NCBI GenBank assembly: GCA_039201605.1
Contig: JBCCRO010000030.1
Span: 1-64,000 of the forward strand
DNA from: CADEDH01 sp039201605
Lineage (GTDB): Bacteria > Actinomycetota > Acidimicrobiia > Acidimicrobiales > SZUA-35
Direction of reading: 5' to 3'
Length of the DNA stretch: 64,000 nucleotides
Below are positions 26,865 through 34,706 of this stretch, one piece after another. The notes under the pieces were generated by a model. The model ran no database searches. It was given only the letters and a program-made list of their open reading frames with translations, and was not told the origin of the DNA. A program made the translations under genes and the position numbers. Within the stretch, counting starts at the first letter, position 1. Every line of letters starts with the position of its first letter.

Positions 26865-27521
26865 ATGGCAGATACGACGCACGCACAGCCGACGGTGACC
26901 GACGCCCTGCGGGCGGACATCCTCGCCGGTCGGTTCGAGCCCGGGGATCGTCTGCTCGAGGTGGCACTGTCGGAGCACTACGCCGTCGGCCGCGCCGCCA
27001 TCCGCTCGGCCCTGGTCGAGCTCACCACCGAAGGGCTGGTCCAGCGGCAGACCAATCGGGGTGCCGTCGTCCGCCGCATCTCGATCGAAGAGGCCATCCA
27101 GATCAACGAGGCCCGCGCCGCCCTCGAGAGCCTGATCGCGGCCAAGGCGGCCAGCATCGCCACCGCCGAGGAGCGGGTGGAGCTGCAGGGGATCATCGAT
27201 CGGATGCGGGCGGCCGTCGCCGAGGACCGGGGCGGCGACTATTCCGATCTCAACGCTCTTCTCCACCGACGGCTTCGGGAGATGGGCGGCCATGTCGTTG
27301 CGGCCGAGCTGGTCGACAACCTGCGCAACCGGGCCGCCCACCACCAGTACCGGTTGGCCCTGATGCCCGGGCGTCCCGGTCAGTCGTTGGAGCAGCACGC
27401 CTCGATCGTCGACGCCGTGGTCGCCGGCGATGAGGACGGGGCGGCCGAGGCCATGCGGGTCCACCTGCTGTCGGTCATCGATGTGCTGCGCCGCTGGGGC
27501 GACGCCTCCGGCATCGGTTGA
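26865..27521 (+). CDS. GntR/FCD-family transcriptional regulator of the aromatic-acid island
   Basis: 218 aa from ATG 26865, with GAGGGTG adjacent; the frame is open to 26766 but that would place the operators inside the gene. The winged helix covers about residues 8-75 (TDALRADILAGRFEPGDRL, VGRAAIRSALVELTTEGLV, NRGAVVRRIS). A C-terminal FCD helical ligand-binding domain follows (EARAALESLIAAKAA, LNALLHRRLREMGG, HASIVDAVVAGDEDGA). FCD regulators usually bind small carboxylates and repress degradation genes. Its position within the lig genes and the repeated TTGTnnACAA motif in three intergenic regions support the island as its regulon (inference). Confidence 0.85.
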   Translation: MADTTHAQPTVTDALRADILAGRFEPGDRLLEVALSEHYAVGRAAIRSALVELTTEGLVQRQTNRGAVVRRISIEEAIQINEARAALESLIAAKAASIATAEERVELQGIIDRMRAAVAEDRGGDYSDLNALLHRRLREMGGHVVAAELVDNLRNRAAHHQYRLALMPGRPGQSLEQHASIVDAVVAGDEDGAAEAMRVHLLSVIDVLRRWGDASGIG

Positions 27522-27560
27522 CACGTCGATTGCCGACCGCCCCTGCAGTAGCGTCGGGCC

Positions 27561-28082
27561 ATGGGCTACGTGATCCGTGAGCCGGTCGAAGGCGACGCCG
27601 CTGAGATGGGCTCGGTCCACGTCCGGGCCTGGCAGGCCGCCTACCGGGGGATCATGCCCGACGACTACCTCGACGCCCTGTCGGCGGACGAGCGGGCGGC
27701 GATGTGGCGGGAGGGTTTGGCCAATCCCCCTCGGGAGCGGTTCGCCCGCCGGGCGGTCGAGGCCGAGGACGGTCGATTGGTCGGCTTCTGCGTCGTCGGT
27801 CCGGAGGGGGCCGACGAGGGGGCGGCGGGCGGCGAGCTCTACGCCATCAATCTCGACCCCGACCACTGGGGCACCGGGGCCGGTCCCGCCCTCATCGATG
27901 CCGGGCTGCGGGCCCTGGTCGACGCCGGGTTCGGCGAGGCCGTCCTGTGGGTGGCGCCCGGCAACGCCCGCGCCCGCCGCTTCTACGAACGGGAGGGTTG
28001 GGTGGCCGACGGCGCCGAGCGGACCGACGAGGTGCTCGGCGTGGTCGTCGAGGAGGTGCGGTACCGGCGGTCGTTGCCGTAG
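27561..28082 (+). CDS. GNAT-family N-acetyltransferase
   Basis: 173 aa from ATG 27561. The GNAT pattern is seen in the N-terminal helix pair (AEMGSVHVRAWQAAYRGIMP), the acetyl-CoA loop region ELYAINLDPDHWGTGAGPAL and the C-terminal strand pair (VLWVAPGNARARRFYEREGW). AWxxAYRG is typical of the RimI/YesJ-like group. The acceptor is unknown. It sits 39 bases after gntR, possibly co-transcribed, and is not an obvious part of the aromatic route. Confidence 0.85.
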   Translation: MGYVIREPVEGDAAEMGSVHVRAWQAAYRGIMPDDYLDALSADERAAMWREGLANPPRERFARRAVEAEDGRLVGFCVVGPEGADEGAAGGELYAINLDPDHWGTGAGPALIDAGLRALVDAGFGEAVLWVAPGNARARRFYEREGWVADGAERTDEVLGVVVEEVRYRRSLP

Positions 28083-28133
28083 GGGTCGCCGGGCCCGCCG
28101 TCGGGCCGACCGGGTGTCACGGGGTCGGCCGGT

Positions 28134-28835
28134 TCAGTCGAGGTAGACGACGCCCAGATCGTCGAGCGTGGCCCGCAGGCTGTAGAGGTCGAGCCCGAGT
28201 TCACCCGCCTGCAGCTTGGTCCGCGTCGCCTCCTCCTTGGCCAGCCGGGCCTGCGACTGCTCGAGGCCCCAGGCCGCCTCGGCCCGGGGCACCACCACCA
28301 CGCCGTCGTCATCGGCGCAGACGACATCACCGGGGTGGATGATCACCCCGTCGATCGAGATCGGCACGTTGACCGAACCGGGGGTGGCCTTGACCGTCCC
28401 CTGGCACGATACGTGGCGGGTCCACACCGGGAAGCCCATCTGACGGAGATCGAGGGTGTCGCGCACGCCTGCGTCCATCACCAGCGCCCGCACCCCCCGG
28501 GCCTGGAGCGAGGTGGCGATCAGGTCGCCGAACATGCCGTGGGTGCTCGGCGTCGTGGTCGCCACCACCAGCACGTCGCCCGGCCGGCAGACCTCGATGG
28601 CGGCGTGGATCATGATGTTGTCGCCCGGGTGGCTGAGCACCGTGACGGCGGTGCCGGCGACGCGGACGTCCCGCTGGATCGGCGCCACGTCGGGTCCGAG
28701 GTAGCCGCGTCGACCGATGGCCTCGTGCACGGTGGCGGTGCCGATCGGGGCCAACCCGTCGACGAGGTCGAGCGGGGTGCGGTCGATCGAACGGACGACG
28801 ACGTGGAGGTCGGGGGCGGAGGTGGGGTCGGTCAT
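28134..28835 (-). CDS. ligK: 4-carboxy-4-hydroxy-2-oxoadipate aldolase (LigK, RraA family)
   Basis: 233 aa from ATG 28835, overlapping the LigJ stop as ATGA. The catalytic pattern of class II HMG/CHA aldolases is present: GDLIATSLQARGVRALVMD followed by AGVRD (G...R-D), and earlier SHPGDNIMIHAAIEVCRPGD. The C-terminal CADDDGVVVVPRAEA is typical of the RraA fold. The enzyme splits 4-carboxy-4-hydroxy-2-oxoadipate to pyruvate and oxaloacetate, the last step of the 4,5-cleavage route. RraA-like proteins without aldolase activity exist, but the pathway context argues for LigK. Confidence 0.88.
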   Translation of the reverse strand: MTDPTSAPDLHVVVRSIDRTPLDLVDGLAPIGTATVHEAIGRRGYLGPDVAPIQRDVRVAGTAVTVLSHPGDNIMIHAAIEVCRPGDVLVVATTTPSTHGMFGDLIATSLQARGVRALVMDAGVRDTLDLRQMGFPVWTRHVSCQGTVKATPGSVNVPISIDGVIIHPGDVVCADDDGVVVVPRAEAAWGLEQSQARLAKEEATRTKLQAGELGLDLYSLRATLDDLGVVYLD

Positions 28836-29842
28836 GGGAGCACCAATCGGGGGAAGACGCGTCGGGCGTTGTGGTGGAAGATCTTGTCCCGAGCCTCGTC
28901 GTCGAGGTCGGCATGATCAAGGTAGGCCTTGGTGTCGTCCCAGTACCGACCGGTCTCGGCGTCCACCCCACGGACGGCCCCCACCATCTCCGAGGCGAAG
29001 AGGATGTTGTCGGTCGGCACCACGTCGAGGAGGAGATCGATGCCGGGCTGGTGGTAGACGCAGGTGTCGAACCAGATGTGGTCGAGCAGGCCGTCGAAGT
29101 CCCACCCCTTGTCCTGGGCCATGCCCTTGAACCGGCCCCAGTGGTAGGGGACCGCTCCGCCGCCGTGGGGGATGATCCACCGCAGGCCGGGGAAGTCGGC
29201 CATGAAGCCCGAGCTGAGCGCCTGCATGAACGCGGTGGTGTCGGCGCCGAGGTAGTGGGAGCCGGTGGTGAAGAAGTGGTCGTTGCAGGCGGCGGACACG
29301 TGGATCATGCCGGGGACGTCGAGCTCGCACATCGTCTCCCACAGCGGCCACCAGTAGCGGTCGTGGAGGGGTGGACCGGTCCAGAAGCCCCCGGTGGGGT
29401 CGGGATTGACGTTGCAGCCGATGAAGCCGAGCTCCTCGACGCAGCGACGGAGCTCGTGCACCGAGCCGTCGATGGCGACGCCGGGCGACTGGGGGAGCTG
29501 GCACACCGGGGCGAAGTTGTCGGGGTAGAGGTCGCACACCCGGCGGATCAGTTCGTTCTGATGCTCGGTCCAGAACAGCGAGGTGTGCTCGTTGCCGATG
29601 TGGTGGGCCATCCACGACGCCCGGGGCGAGAAGATCGTGAGATCGGTGCCCCGGTCGCGCTGCAGCTTGAGCTGGGCCCCCTCCAGCGACTGGCGGATCT
29701 CGTCATCGGTGACGGCCATGGCGCCCTTGGTGCCGACGTGGGCCGGATCGGCGGCAACCGCCGCCTTCTGGGCCTCGCGCCAATCGGCGACGCCGTCGGG
29801 CGTGGTGGTGTAGTGCCCGTGGCAGTCGATGATCGGGGTCAC
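28832..29842 (-). CDS. ligJ: 4-oxalomesaconate hydratase (LigJ)
   Basis: 336 aa from ATG 29842. It is an amidohydrolase-2-fold protein beginning IIDCHGHYTTTPDGVADWRE, followed by FSPRASWMAHHIGNEHTS, GFIGCNVNPDPTGGFWTGPP, IIPHGGGAVPYHWGRFKG and FASEMVGAVRGVD. These blocks are characteristic of LigJ rather than of decarboxylases of the same fold. It hydrates the oxalomesaconate isomer to 4-carboxy-4-hydroxy-2-oxoadipate. It is the first gene of a minus-strand ligJ-ligK pair and faces pobA across a 164-base operator-rich region. Confidence 0.9.
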   Translation of the reverse strand: MTPIIDCHGHYTTTPDGVADWREAQKAAVAADPAHVGTKGAMAVTDDEIRQSLEGAQLKLQRDRGTDLTIFSPRASWMAHHIGNEHTSLFWTEHQNELIRRVCDLYPDNFAPVCQLPQSPGVAIDGSVHELRRCVEELGFIGCNVNPDPTGGFWTGPPLHDRYWWPLWETMCELDVPGMIHVSAACNDHFFTTGSHYLGADTTAFMQALSSGFMADFPGLRWIIPHGGGAVPYHWGRFKGMAQDKGWDFDGLLDHIWFDTCVYHQPGIDLLLDVVPTDNILFASEMVGAVRGVDAETGRYWDDTKAYLDHADLDDEARDKIFHHNARRVFPRLVLP

Positions 29843-29890
29843 GTGCCGGTCTTCTCCGTCTACTCGCTCGATTTGCGGCTAGGGTACCGA

Positions 29891-29928
29891 TTGTTCACAA
29901 TCTTGTGCACAACAAATCTTGTGTACCG
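29891..29928. promoter_or_regulatory. GntR-type operator array between ligJ and pobA
   Basis: TTGTTCACAA (29891-29900) and TTGTGCACAA (29903-29912) are full TTGTnnACAA palindromes 12 bases apart; TTGTGTACCG (29919-29928) is a half-matching third copy. The array sits in the divergent promoter region and could control both operons together. Confidence 0.7.
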
Positions 29929-30006
29929 CAGAGTGATCGTCAAGCATGGCCGATCTCGGGCTCCGGGGCCGGTGGGACGATTCGGGGTGAACGGGAGGAC
30001 CATCGC

Positions 30007-31173
30007 GTGCGAACCCAGGTTGCGATCATCGGTGCCGGTCCCGCCGGTTCCCTCCTGGCCCTGGCCCTGCACCGACAGGGCATCGACACCGTGGTCGTGG
30101 AACGCCAGACCAAGGAGTACGTGCTGAGCCGGATCCGGGCCGGGATCCTGGAGTCGACCACGGTCGAGGTGGTGCGAGCGGTCGGGGTCTCGGCCCGACT
30201 CGACGAGATCGGGGCCCGCCACGAACAGGTGGAGCTGGCCTGGGCCGGCTCGCAGGTGCTGCCGATCCGGTTCACCGACCTCGCAGGCAAACCGCTGGTC
30301 GCCTACGGGCAGACCATGCTGCAGGAGGATCTCTACACCGCCATCGAGGCTGACGGGATCCCGATCGTCTTCGGCGCCACCGACGTCGCCCTCCACGGGA
30401 TCGACGGGGATTCGCCGTCGCTGTCCTTCACCGCCGAGGGCGAGGATCAGCGGCTGTCGTGTGATCTGATCGCCGCCTGCGACGGCCAGTACGGCGTCGG
30501 CCGTACCGCCATCCCCGAGTCGGTCCGAACCGAGTACGAGAAGGCCTATCCCTTCGGGTGGCTGGGGATCCTGTCGGAGACCGCGCCCCTGCCCCACCTG
30601 GTGTACGCCAACCACGAGCAGGGCTTCGCCCTGTGCTCCCAGCGCAACGAGCGCCTGAGCCGCTACTACGTCCAGTGCCCCCTCGACGACACGGTCGACG
30701 ACTGGTCCGACGACCGGTTCTGGACCGAGCTGCTGGCCCGCATCCCGGCCACCTACGCCGAGGGTCTCGAAACCGGACCGTCGATCGAGAAGTCGATTGC
30801 GCCCCTGCGTTCCTACGTGCTGGAGCCGATGCAGTACGGACGCCTGTTCCTCGCCGGGGACGCCGCCCACATCGTGCCCCCGACCGGGGCCAAGGGGCTC
30901 AACCTCGCCATCTCCGACGTCCACTACCTCAGCGCCGCCATCGCCGCCCACTACTCCGGCGACCCGGCCCCGCTCGCCTCGTATTCCGACACCGCACTGC
31001 GGCGGGTGTGGTCGTCGGTCCGCTTCTCCTGGTGGCTCACCACCCTGCTGCATCGGTTCCCCAGCCAGACCGATTTCGACCAGCGAGCCCAGGAGCAGGA
31101 TCTCGCCTACCTTGCCTCGTCGACGGCGGCCCAGACCTCCTTCGCCGAACAGTACGTGGGCCTCGACCTCTGA
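30007..31173 (+). CDS. pobA: 4-hydroxybenzoate 3-monooxygenase (PobA)
   Basis: 388 aa from GTG 30007, with GGGAGGACC upstream; the frame is open earlier but runs through the operator array. The FAD-binding start VAIIGAGPAGSLLALALHRQG, the PobA-specific ERQTKEYVLSRIRAGILE and the second flavin motif LFLAGDAAHIVPPTGAKGLN are all present, and the length equals that of Pseudomonas PobA (about 394). The enzyme hydroxylates 4-hydroxybenzoate to protocatechuate with NAD(P)H and O2. It heads the pobA-ligA-ligB-ligC operon, feeding the ring-cleavage enzyme directly. Confidence 0.93.
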   Translation: MRTQVAIIGAGPAGSLLALALHRQGIDTVVVERQTKEYVLSRIRAGILESTTVEVVRAVGVSARLDEIGARHEQVELAWAGSQVLPIRFTDLAGKPLVAYGQTMLQEDLYTAIEADGIPIVFGATDVALHGIDGDSPSLSFTAEGEDQRLSCDLIAACDGQYGVGRTAIPESVRTEYEKAYPFGWLGILSETAPLPHLVYANHEQGFALCSQRNERLSRYYVQCPLDDTVDDWSDDRFWTELLARIPATYAEGLETGPSIEKSIAPLRSYVLEPMQYGRLFLAGDAAHIVPPTGAKGLNLAISDVHYLSAAIAAHYSGDPAPLASYSDTALRRVWSSVRFSWWLTTLLHRFPSQTDFDQRAQEQDLAYLASSTAAQTSFAEQYVGLDL

Positions 31174-31209
31174 CCCCACCACCGACCGGATCGACTGGAG
31201 CCGTTCCCG

Positions 31210-31620
31210 ATGCCACTCGACAAGCCCTATCTCGACGTCCCCGGTACCACCATCTTCGATGCCGACCAGGCTCGGAAGGGGTACCAGCTCAACCAGTTCT
31301 GCATGTCCCTGATGAGCGAACCCAACAGGGATCGCTTCCGGGCCGACGAGGTGGCCTACCTCGACGGGTGGGATCTGACCCCCGAGCAGCGGGAGGGCGT
31401 CCTCGCCCGCGACTTCAACCGCCTGATCGATCTCGGGGGCAACATCTACTTCCTGGCCAAGATCGGGGCCACCGACGGCCTCAGCTATGTGCAGATCGTG
31501 AGCTCGATGACCGAGAACGACGCCGAGGCCCACGCCGCCATGATGGTGGATGGCGGCCGCAGCCCCGAGGGCAACCGCTACCTCCACGAGTGGGATCGGG
31601 ACGGGGAGGAGGAGCGATGA
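31210..31620 (+). CDS. ligA: Protocatechuate 4,5-dioxygenase alpha subunit (LigA)
   Basis: 136 aa. The small, helical alpha subunit is recognised by GTTIFDADQARKGYQLNQFC, then FRADEVAYLDGWDLTPEQR and LARDFNRLIDLGGNIYFLAK. The alpha subunit caps the active site of the LigB beta subunit in the LigAB complex. The stop overlaps the LigB start as ATGA, ensuring equal production. Confidence 0.92.
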   Translation: MPLDKPYLDVPGTTIFDADQARKGYQLNQFCMSLMSEPNRDRFRADEVAYLDGWDLTPEQREGVLARDFNRLIDLGGNIYFLAKIGATDGLSYVQIVSSMTENDAEAHAAMMVDGGRSPEGNRYLHEWDRDGEEER

Positions 31621-32480
31621 CGGCCCGGATCACCGCCGGGGTCTTCTCCAGCCACGTGCCGGCCATCGGGGTGGCCATGGATCTGGGCAAGACCGAGGAG
31701 CCCTACTGGCAGCCCCTGTTCGCCCGCTACGAGGCGGCCCGAGCGTGGATCGCCGACAACCCGCCCGATGTGGTCATCCTCGTGTACAACGACCACGCCA
31801 ACGCCTTCAGCCTGCAGATGATCCCCACCTTCGCCCTCGGGATGGCGGCGAGCTACGAACCGGCGGACGAGGGCTGGGGGCCGCGGCCGGTGCCGACGGT
31901 GCCCGGTCACCCCGAGCTGGCGGCCCACGTGGCCCAGTCGGTCATCCAGCAGGACTTCGACCTCACCCTGGTCAACGAGATGACGGTCGACCACGGCCTG
32001 ACCGTGCCCCTGTCGGTGATGTTCGGCCAACCCGACGCCTGGCCCTGCCCCGTGGTCCCCCTCGCGGTGAACGTCGTCCAGTATCCGGTGCCCTCGGGTC
32101 GGCGCTGCCTGGAGCTGGGCAAGGCGATCCGGCGCGCCGTCGAGACCTTCGACGACGATCTCGACGTGCAGGTGTGGGGCACCGGGGGCATGAGCCATCA
32201 GCTCCAGGGGCCCCGGGCCGGGCTGATCAATCAGCCGTGGGACAACGCCTTCCTCGACCGGCTGATCGCGGAGCCCGAGGAGCTCGCCGCCATGCCCCAC
32301 CTCGACTACGTGCGGGAGGCCGGCTCGGAGGGCATCGAGCTGGTGATGTGGCTCGTGGCCCGGGGTGCCCTGGCCGACCTCCACGGCGGTCCCGCCCCCG
32401 AACCCGTTCATCGCCTCTACCACGTGCCGGCCAGCAACACCGCCGTCGGCCAACTGATCCTCCAGGAGGAGTCGCCATGA
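31617..32480 (+). CDS. ligB: Protocatechuate 4,5-dioxygenase beta subunit (LigB)
   Basis: 287 aa from ATG 31617. This is the catalytic class III extradiol dioxygenase subunit with non-heme Fe(II). Candidate iron ligands are His13 in GVFSSHVPAIG, His60 in VYNDHANAF and a Glu in REAGSEGIELVMW; the active-site His is in WGTGGMSHQLQGPR. It cleaves protocatechuate between C4 and C5 to 4-carboxy-2-hydroxymuconate-6-semialdehyde. It overlaps LigA upstream and LigC downstream by four bases each. Most actinobacteria use the 3,4-cleavage route instead, so this is notable. Confidence 0.92.
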   Translation: MTARITAGVFSSHVPAIGVAMDLGKTEEPYWQPLFARYEAARAWIADNPPDVVILVYNDHANAFSLQMIPTFALGMAASYEPADEGWGPRPVPTVPGHPELAAHVAQSVIQQDFDLTLVNEMTVDHGLTVPLSVMFGQPDAWPCPVVPLAVNVVQYPVPSGRRCLELGKAIRRAVETFDDDLDVQVWGTGGMSHQLQGPRAGLINQPWDNAFLDRLIAEPEELAAMPHLDYVREAGSEGIELVMWLVARGALADLHGGPAPEPVHRLYHVPASNTAVGQLILQEESP

Positions 32481-33430
32481 CCGTCCAGATCGCCGTCGTC
32501 GGGGTCGGAGCCTTCGGCAACAAGCACCTCGACGGCCTGGCCTCCATCGCCGACGCCGAGGTGGTCGCCGTCGCCGACCCGGTGGCCGGTACGGCGGCCA
32601 AGGTGGCCGAGGCCCGCGGCGTGGCGTGGCACAGCGACTCGCTCGACGATGTCCTGGCCAGCGAGCAGGTCGACGCCGTGATCCTGGCCACCCCCACCCC
32701 GGTGCACGCCCCTCAGGCCATCGCCTGTCTCGAGGCGGGCAAGCACGTCGAGGTCGAGATCCCGATGTGCGACAACCTGGCCGACGGCAAGGCGCTGGTG
32801 GCCGCTCAGGAAACGACGGGCCTGGTGGCGATGTGCGGTCACACCCGCCGGTTCAACCCGAGCCACCAGTGGGTCCGCCACCGCATCGAGTCCGGCGAGT
32901 TCACCATCCAGCACCTCAACGTGCAGACCTTCTTCTTCCGTCGGACCAACACCAACGCCCTGGGCGAACCCCGCAGTTGGACCGACCACCTCCTGTGGCA
33001 CCACGCCGCCCACACCATCGACCTGTTCCAGTACCAGACCGGCTCGCCGGTGGTCGACGCCCAGGTGGTGCAGGGCCCGATGCATCCCGAGCTCGGCATC
33101 GCCATGGACATGTCGATCCAGCTCACCACCGAGGCCGGGCAGCTGTGTTCCCTGGCCCTGTCGTTCAACAACAACGGCCCCCTCGGCACCTTCTTCCGCT
33201 ACATCGGCGACAGCGGCACCTACATCGCCCGCTACGACGATCTGGTCGACGGCTACGAGGAGGCGATCGACGTGTCACAGGTCGACGTGTCGATGAATGG
33301 CATCGAGTTGCAGGATCGGGAGTTCGTGGCCGCCATCACCGAGGGCCGTCAGCCCAACGCCTCGGTGGCCTCGGTGCTGCCGTGCTACGAGGTGCTCGAC
33401 CGACTCGACAGCCAGCTCGGCGGCGGCTGA
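32477..33430 (+). CDS. ligC: 4-carboxy-2-hydroxymuconate-6-semialdehyde dehydrogenase (LigC)
   Basis: 317 aa from ATG 32477. A Gfo/Idh/MocA-type Rossmann start IAVVGVGAFGNKHLDGLA is followed by ILATPTPVHAPQAIACLEAG, EIPMCDNLADG and the LigC-like block HTRRFNPSHQWVRHRI, then WTDHLLWHHAAHTIDLF. LigC oxidises the cyclic hemiacetal of the ring-cleavage product with NADP+ to 2-pyrone-4,6-dicarboxylate, the LigI substrate. It is the last gene of the operon, convergent with the next gene at a distance of 13 bases. Confidence 0.9.
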   Translation: MTVQIAVVGVGAFGNKHLDGLASIADAEVVAVADPVAGTAAKVAEARGVAWHSDSLDDVLASEQVDAVILATPTPVHAPQAIACLEAGKHVEVEIPMCDNLADGKALVAAQETTGLVAMCGHTRRFNPSHQWVRHRIESGEFTIQHLNVQTFFFRRTNTNALGEPRSWTDHLLWHHAAHTIDLFQYQTGSPVVDAQVVQGPMHPELGIAMDMSIQLTTEAGQLCSLALSFNNNGPLGTFFRYIGDSGTYIARYDDLVDGYEEAIDVSQVDVSMNGIELQDREFVAAITEGRQPNASVASVLPCYEVLDRLDSQLGGG

Positions 33431-33443
33431 GGGGTCAGGCCGG

Positions 33444-34619
33444 TCAGACGCCGAGCTCCTGATGGCGGATGATCATCTCCGCCATCGAGGCCTCCATCGG
33501 GGCCACCGTCTGCAGCGTCCAGTCGTCCGGGTTGGGGATGAAGCGGCGGCGACGGTCGACGACGTCGAGCACGTGGACACCGCTGCGGAGGGCGTCGACG
33601 GCGAGGAACAACCCCGACTCGGCATCGAGGGGCGCCACCGTCTGGAGCCACTCGCCGAACCCGGCCTTCTTCTCGGGGTCGGCCGGCAGGCCGGACAGGT
33701 CGACGATCCGCTCGGCCGACAGATCCTCGCCGACGAGGATGAGCTCTCCCCGGCCGGTGTTGGCCACCTGATAACCCTGGTGGTAGCCGGTCCGCAGCGG
33801 GCGGAAGCTGTGGGGGTGGAGCAGGCCGAGGTCGGTGGTGGTGTGGCCCCCGTCGGCTCCGATGACGAACAGCTCCGGCCGGTGGTAGCCGGTGGCCAGC
33901 ACCCGGCCGTCATGGTCGTAAAAGACGCCGTTCATGTTGAGCGGGGTCTGCTGAGTGGCCAGGCCCTCCCGGGGAAGTAGCGCCGGATCGACGATCGAGA
34001 CCGTGCTGGGCACCCCTCCGGGCTGCTCGGACTGGGCCGCCTCCAGCCGGGCGGCCTGCTCGGCGCTGCGGACGAAGTGGGTGTCGATCCGTTCGGCGTA
34101 GGTGTAGCCGTTGTCCCAGGCGTTCCACTCCCAGAGCACTTCGCCGGTCACCAGGTCGACCTCCTGGATCGTGTCGAACCCGGTCGACACGATCAGCATT
34201 CGGGCGCCGTCGTCCGAGAAGTCGACGGTGTGGAGGTAGGCCATCCAGGGGTTGGTGTATTCCTGGACGCCCTCGGGCCCGAGCAGGTGGAAGCGGTCGC
34301 CCGAGGTGTAGGCCACCCGGGAGCCCTGCACGGTCAGGTGGTAGGGCTCGACGCACTCGATGCCGCCGAAGCCGGCGAGCTGTTCGTCGTCGAGGGCGTC
34401 CATCCCGAGGGTGGTGAAGACGATGCGGCCGGTGGAGTAGCGCCGCTTCGACGTGTCATCGGCCGCGGTCAGGCCGAGGGTCTTCTTGCCCTTGCGCTCG
34501 ATGATCTTGCGGACGATGGCCTGCTGATTGAAGCCCTTGATGGTGATGAACACCGACGCATCGCGTCCGAGTGTGGGATCGACGGTGTAGTCGGCCACGT
34601 GATCGACGATCGTTGCCAT
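33444..34619 (-). CDS. Predicted beta-propeller protein, unknown function
   Basis: 391 aa from ATG 34619. No signal peptide is seen, so it is probably cytosolic. The repeated strands (TVDFSDDGARMLIVSTGFDTIQEV broken by turns, DLVTGEVLWEWNAWDNG, YDHDGRVLATGYHRP, LLHPHSFRPLRTG) suggest a six- or seven-bladed propeller; GEVLWEWNAWD recalls arylsulfotransferase-like propellers. The N-terminus (FITIKGFNQQAIVRKIIERKG) is unusual. It lies tail-to-tail with ligC and is not an expected part of the 4,5-cleavage route. I cannot name a function. Confidence 0.75.
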   Translation of the reverse strand: MATIVDHVADYTVDPTLGRDASVFITIKGFNQQAIVRKIIERKGKKTLGLTAADDTSKRRYSTGRIVFTTLGMDALDDEQLAGFGGIECVEPYHLTVQGSRVAYTSGDRFHLLGPEGVQEYTNPWMAYLHTVDFSDDGARMLIVSTGFDTIQEVDLVTGEVLWEWNAWDNGYTYAERIDTHFVRSAEQAARLEAAQSEQPGGVPSTVSIVDPALLPREGLATQQTPLNMNGVFYDHDGRVLATGYHRPELFVIGADGGHTTTDLGLLHPHSFRPLRTGYHQGYQVANTGRGELILVGEDLSAERIVDLSGLPADPEKKAGFGEWLQTVAPLDAESGLFLAVDALRSGVHVLDVVDRRRRFIPNPDDWTLQTVAPMEASMAEMIIRHQELGV

Positions 34620-34706
34620 GACGCCCCCTTTGTCCAGCGGACCGGTTGACGGATGATCTGCCGCCCGCGTTGTGGGGATGACGGTAGTTGCCCTGGGTAC
34701 AGGTAC

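Noticed and set aside
28832..29842. Aminocarboxymuconate-semialdehyde decarboxylase-type enzyme
   Set aside because: Same fold, but the motif set and neighbours match LigJ hydratase.
29860..31587. A 575-residue minus-strand frame over pobA and ligA
   Set aside because: Antisense to two strongly recognised genes; Gly/Val/Asp-rich shadow.
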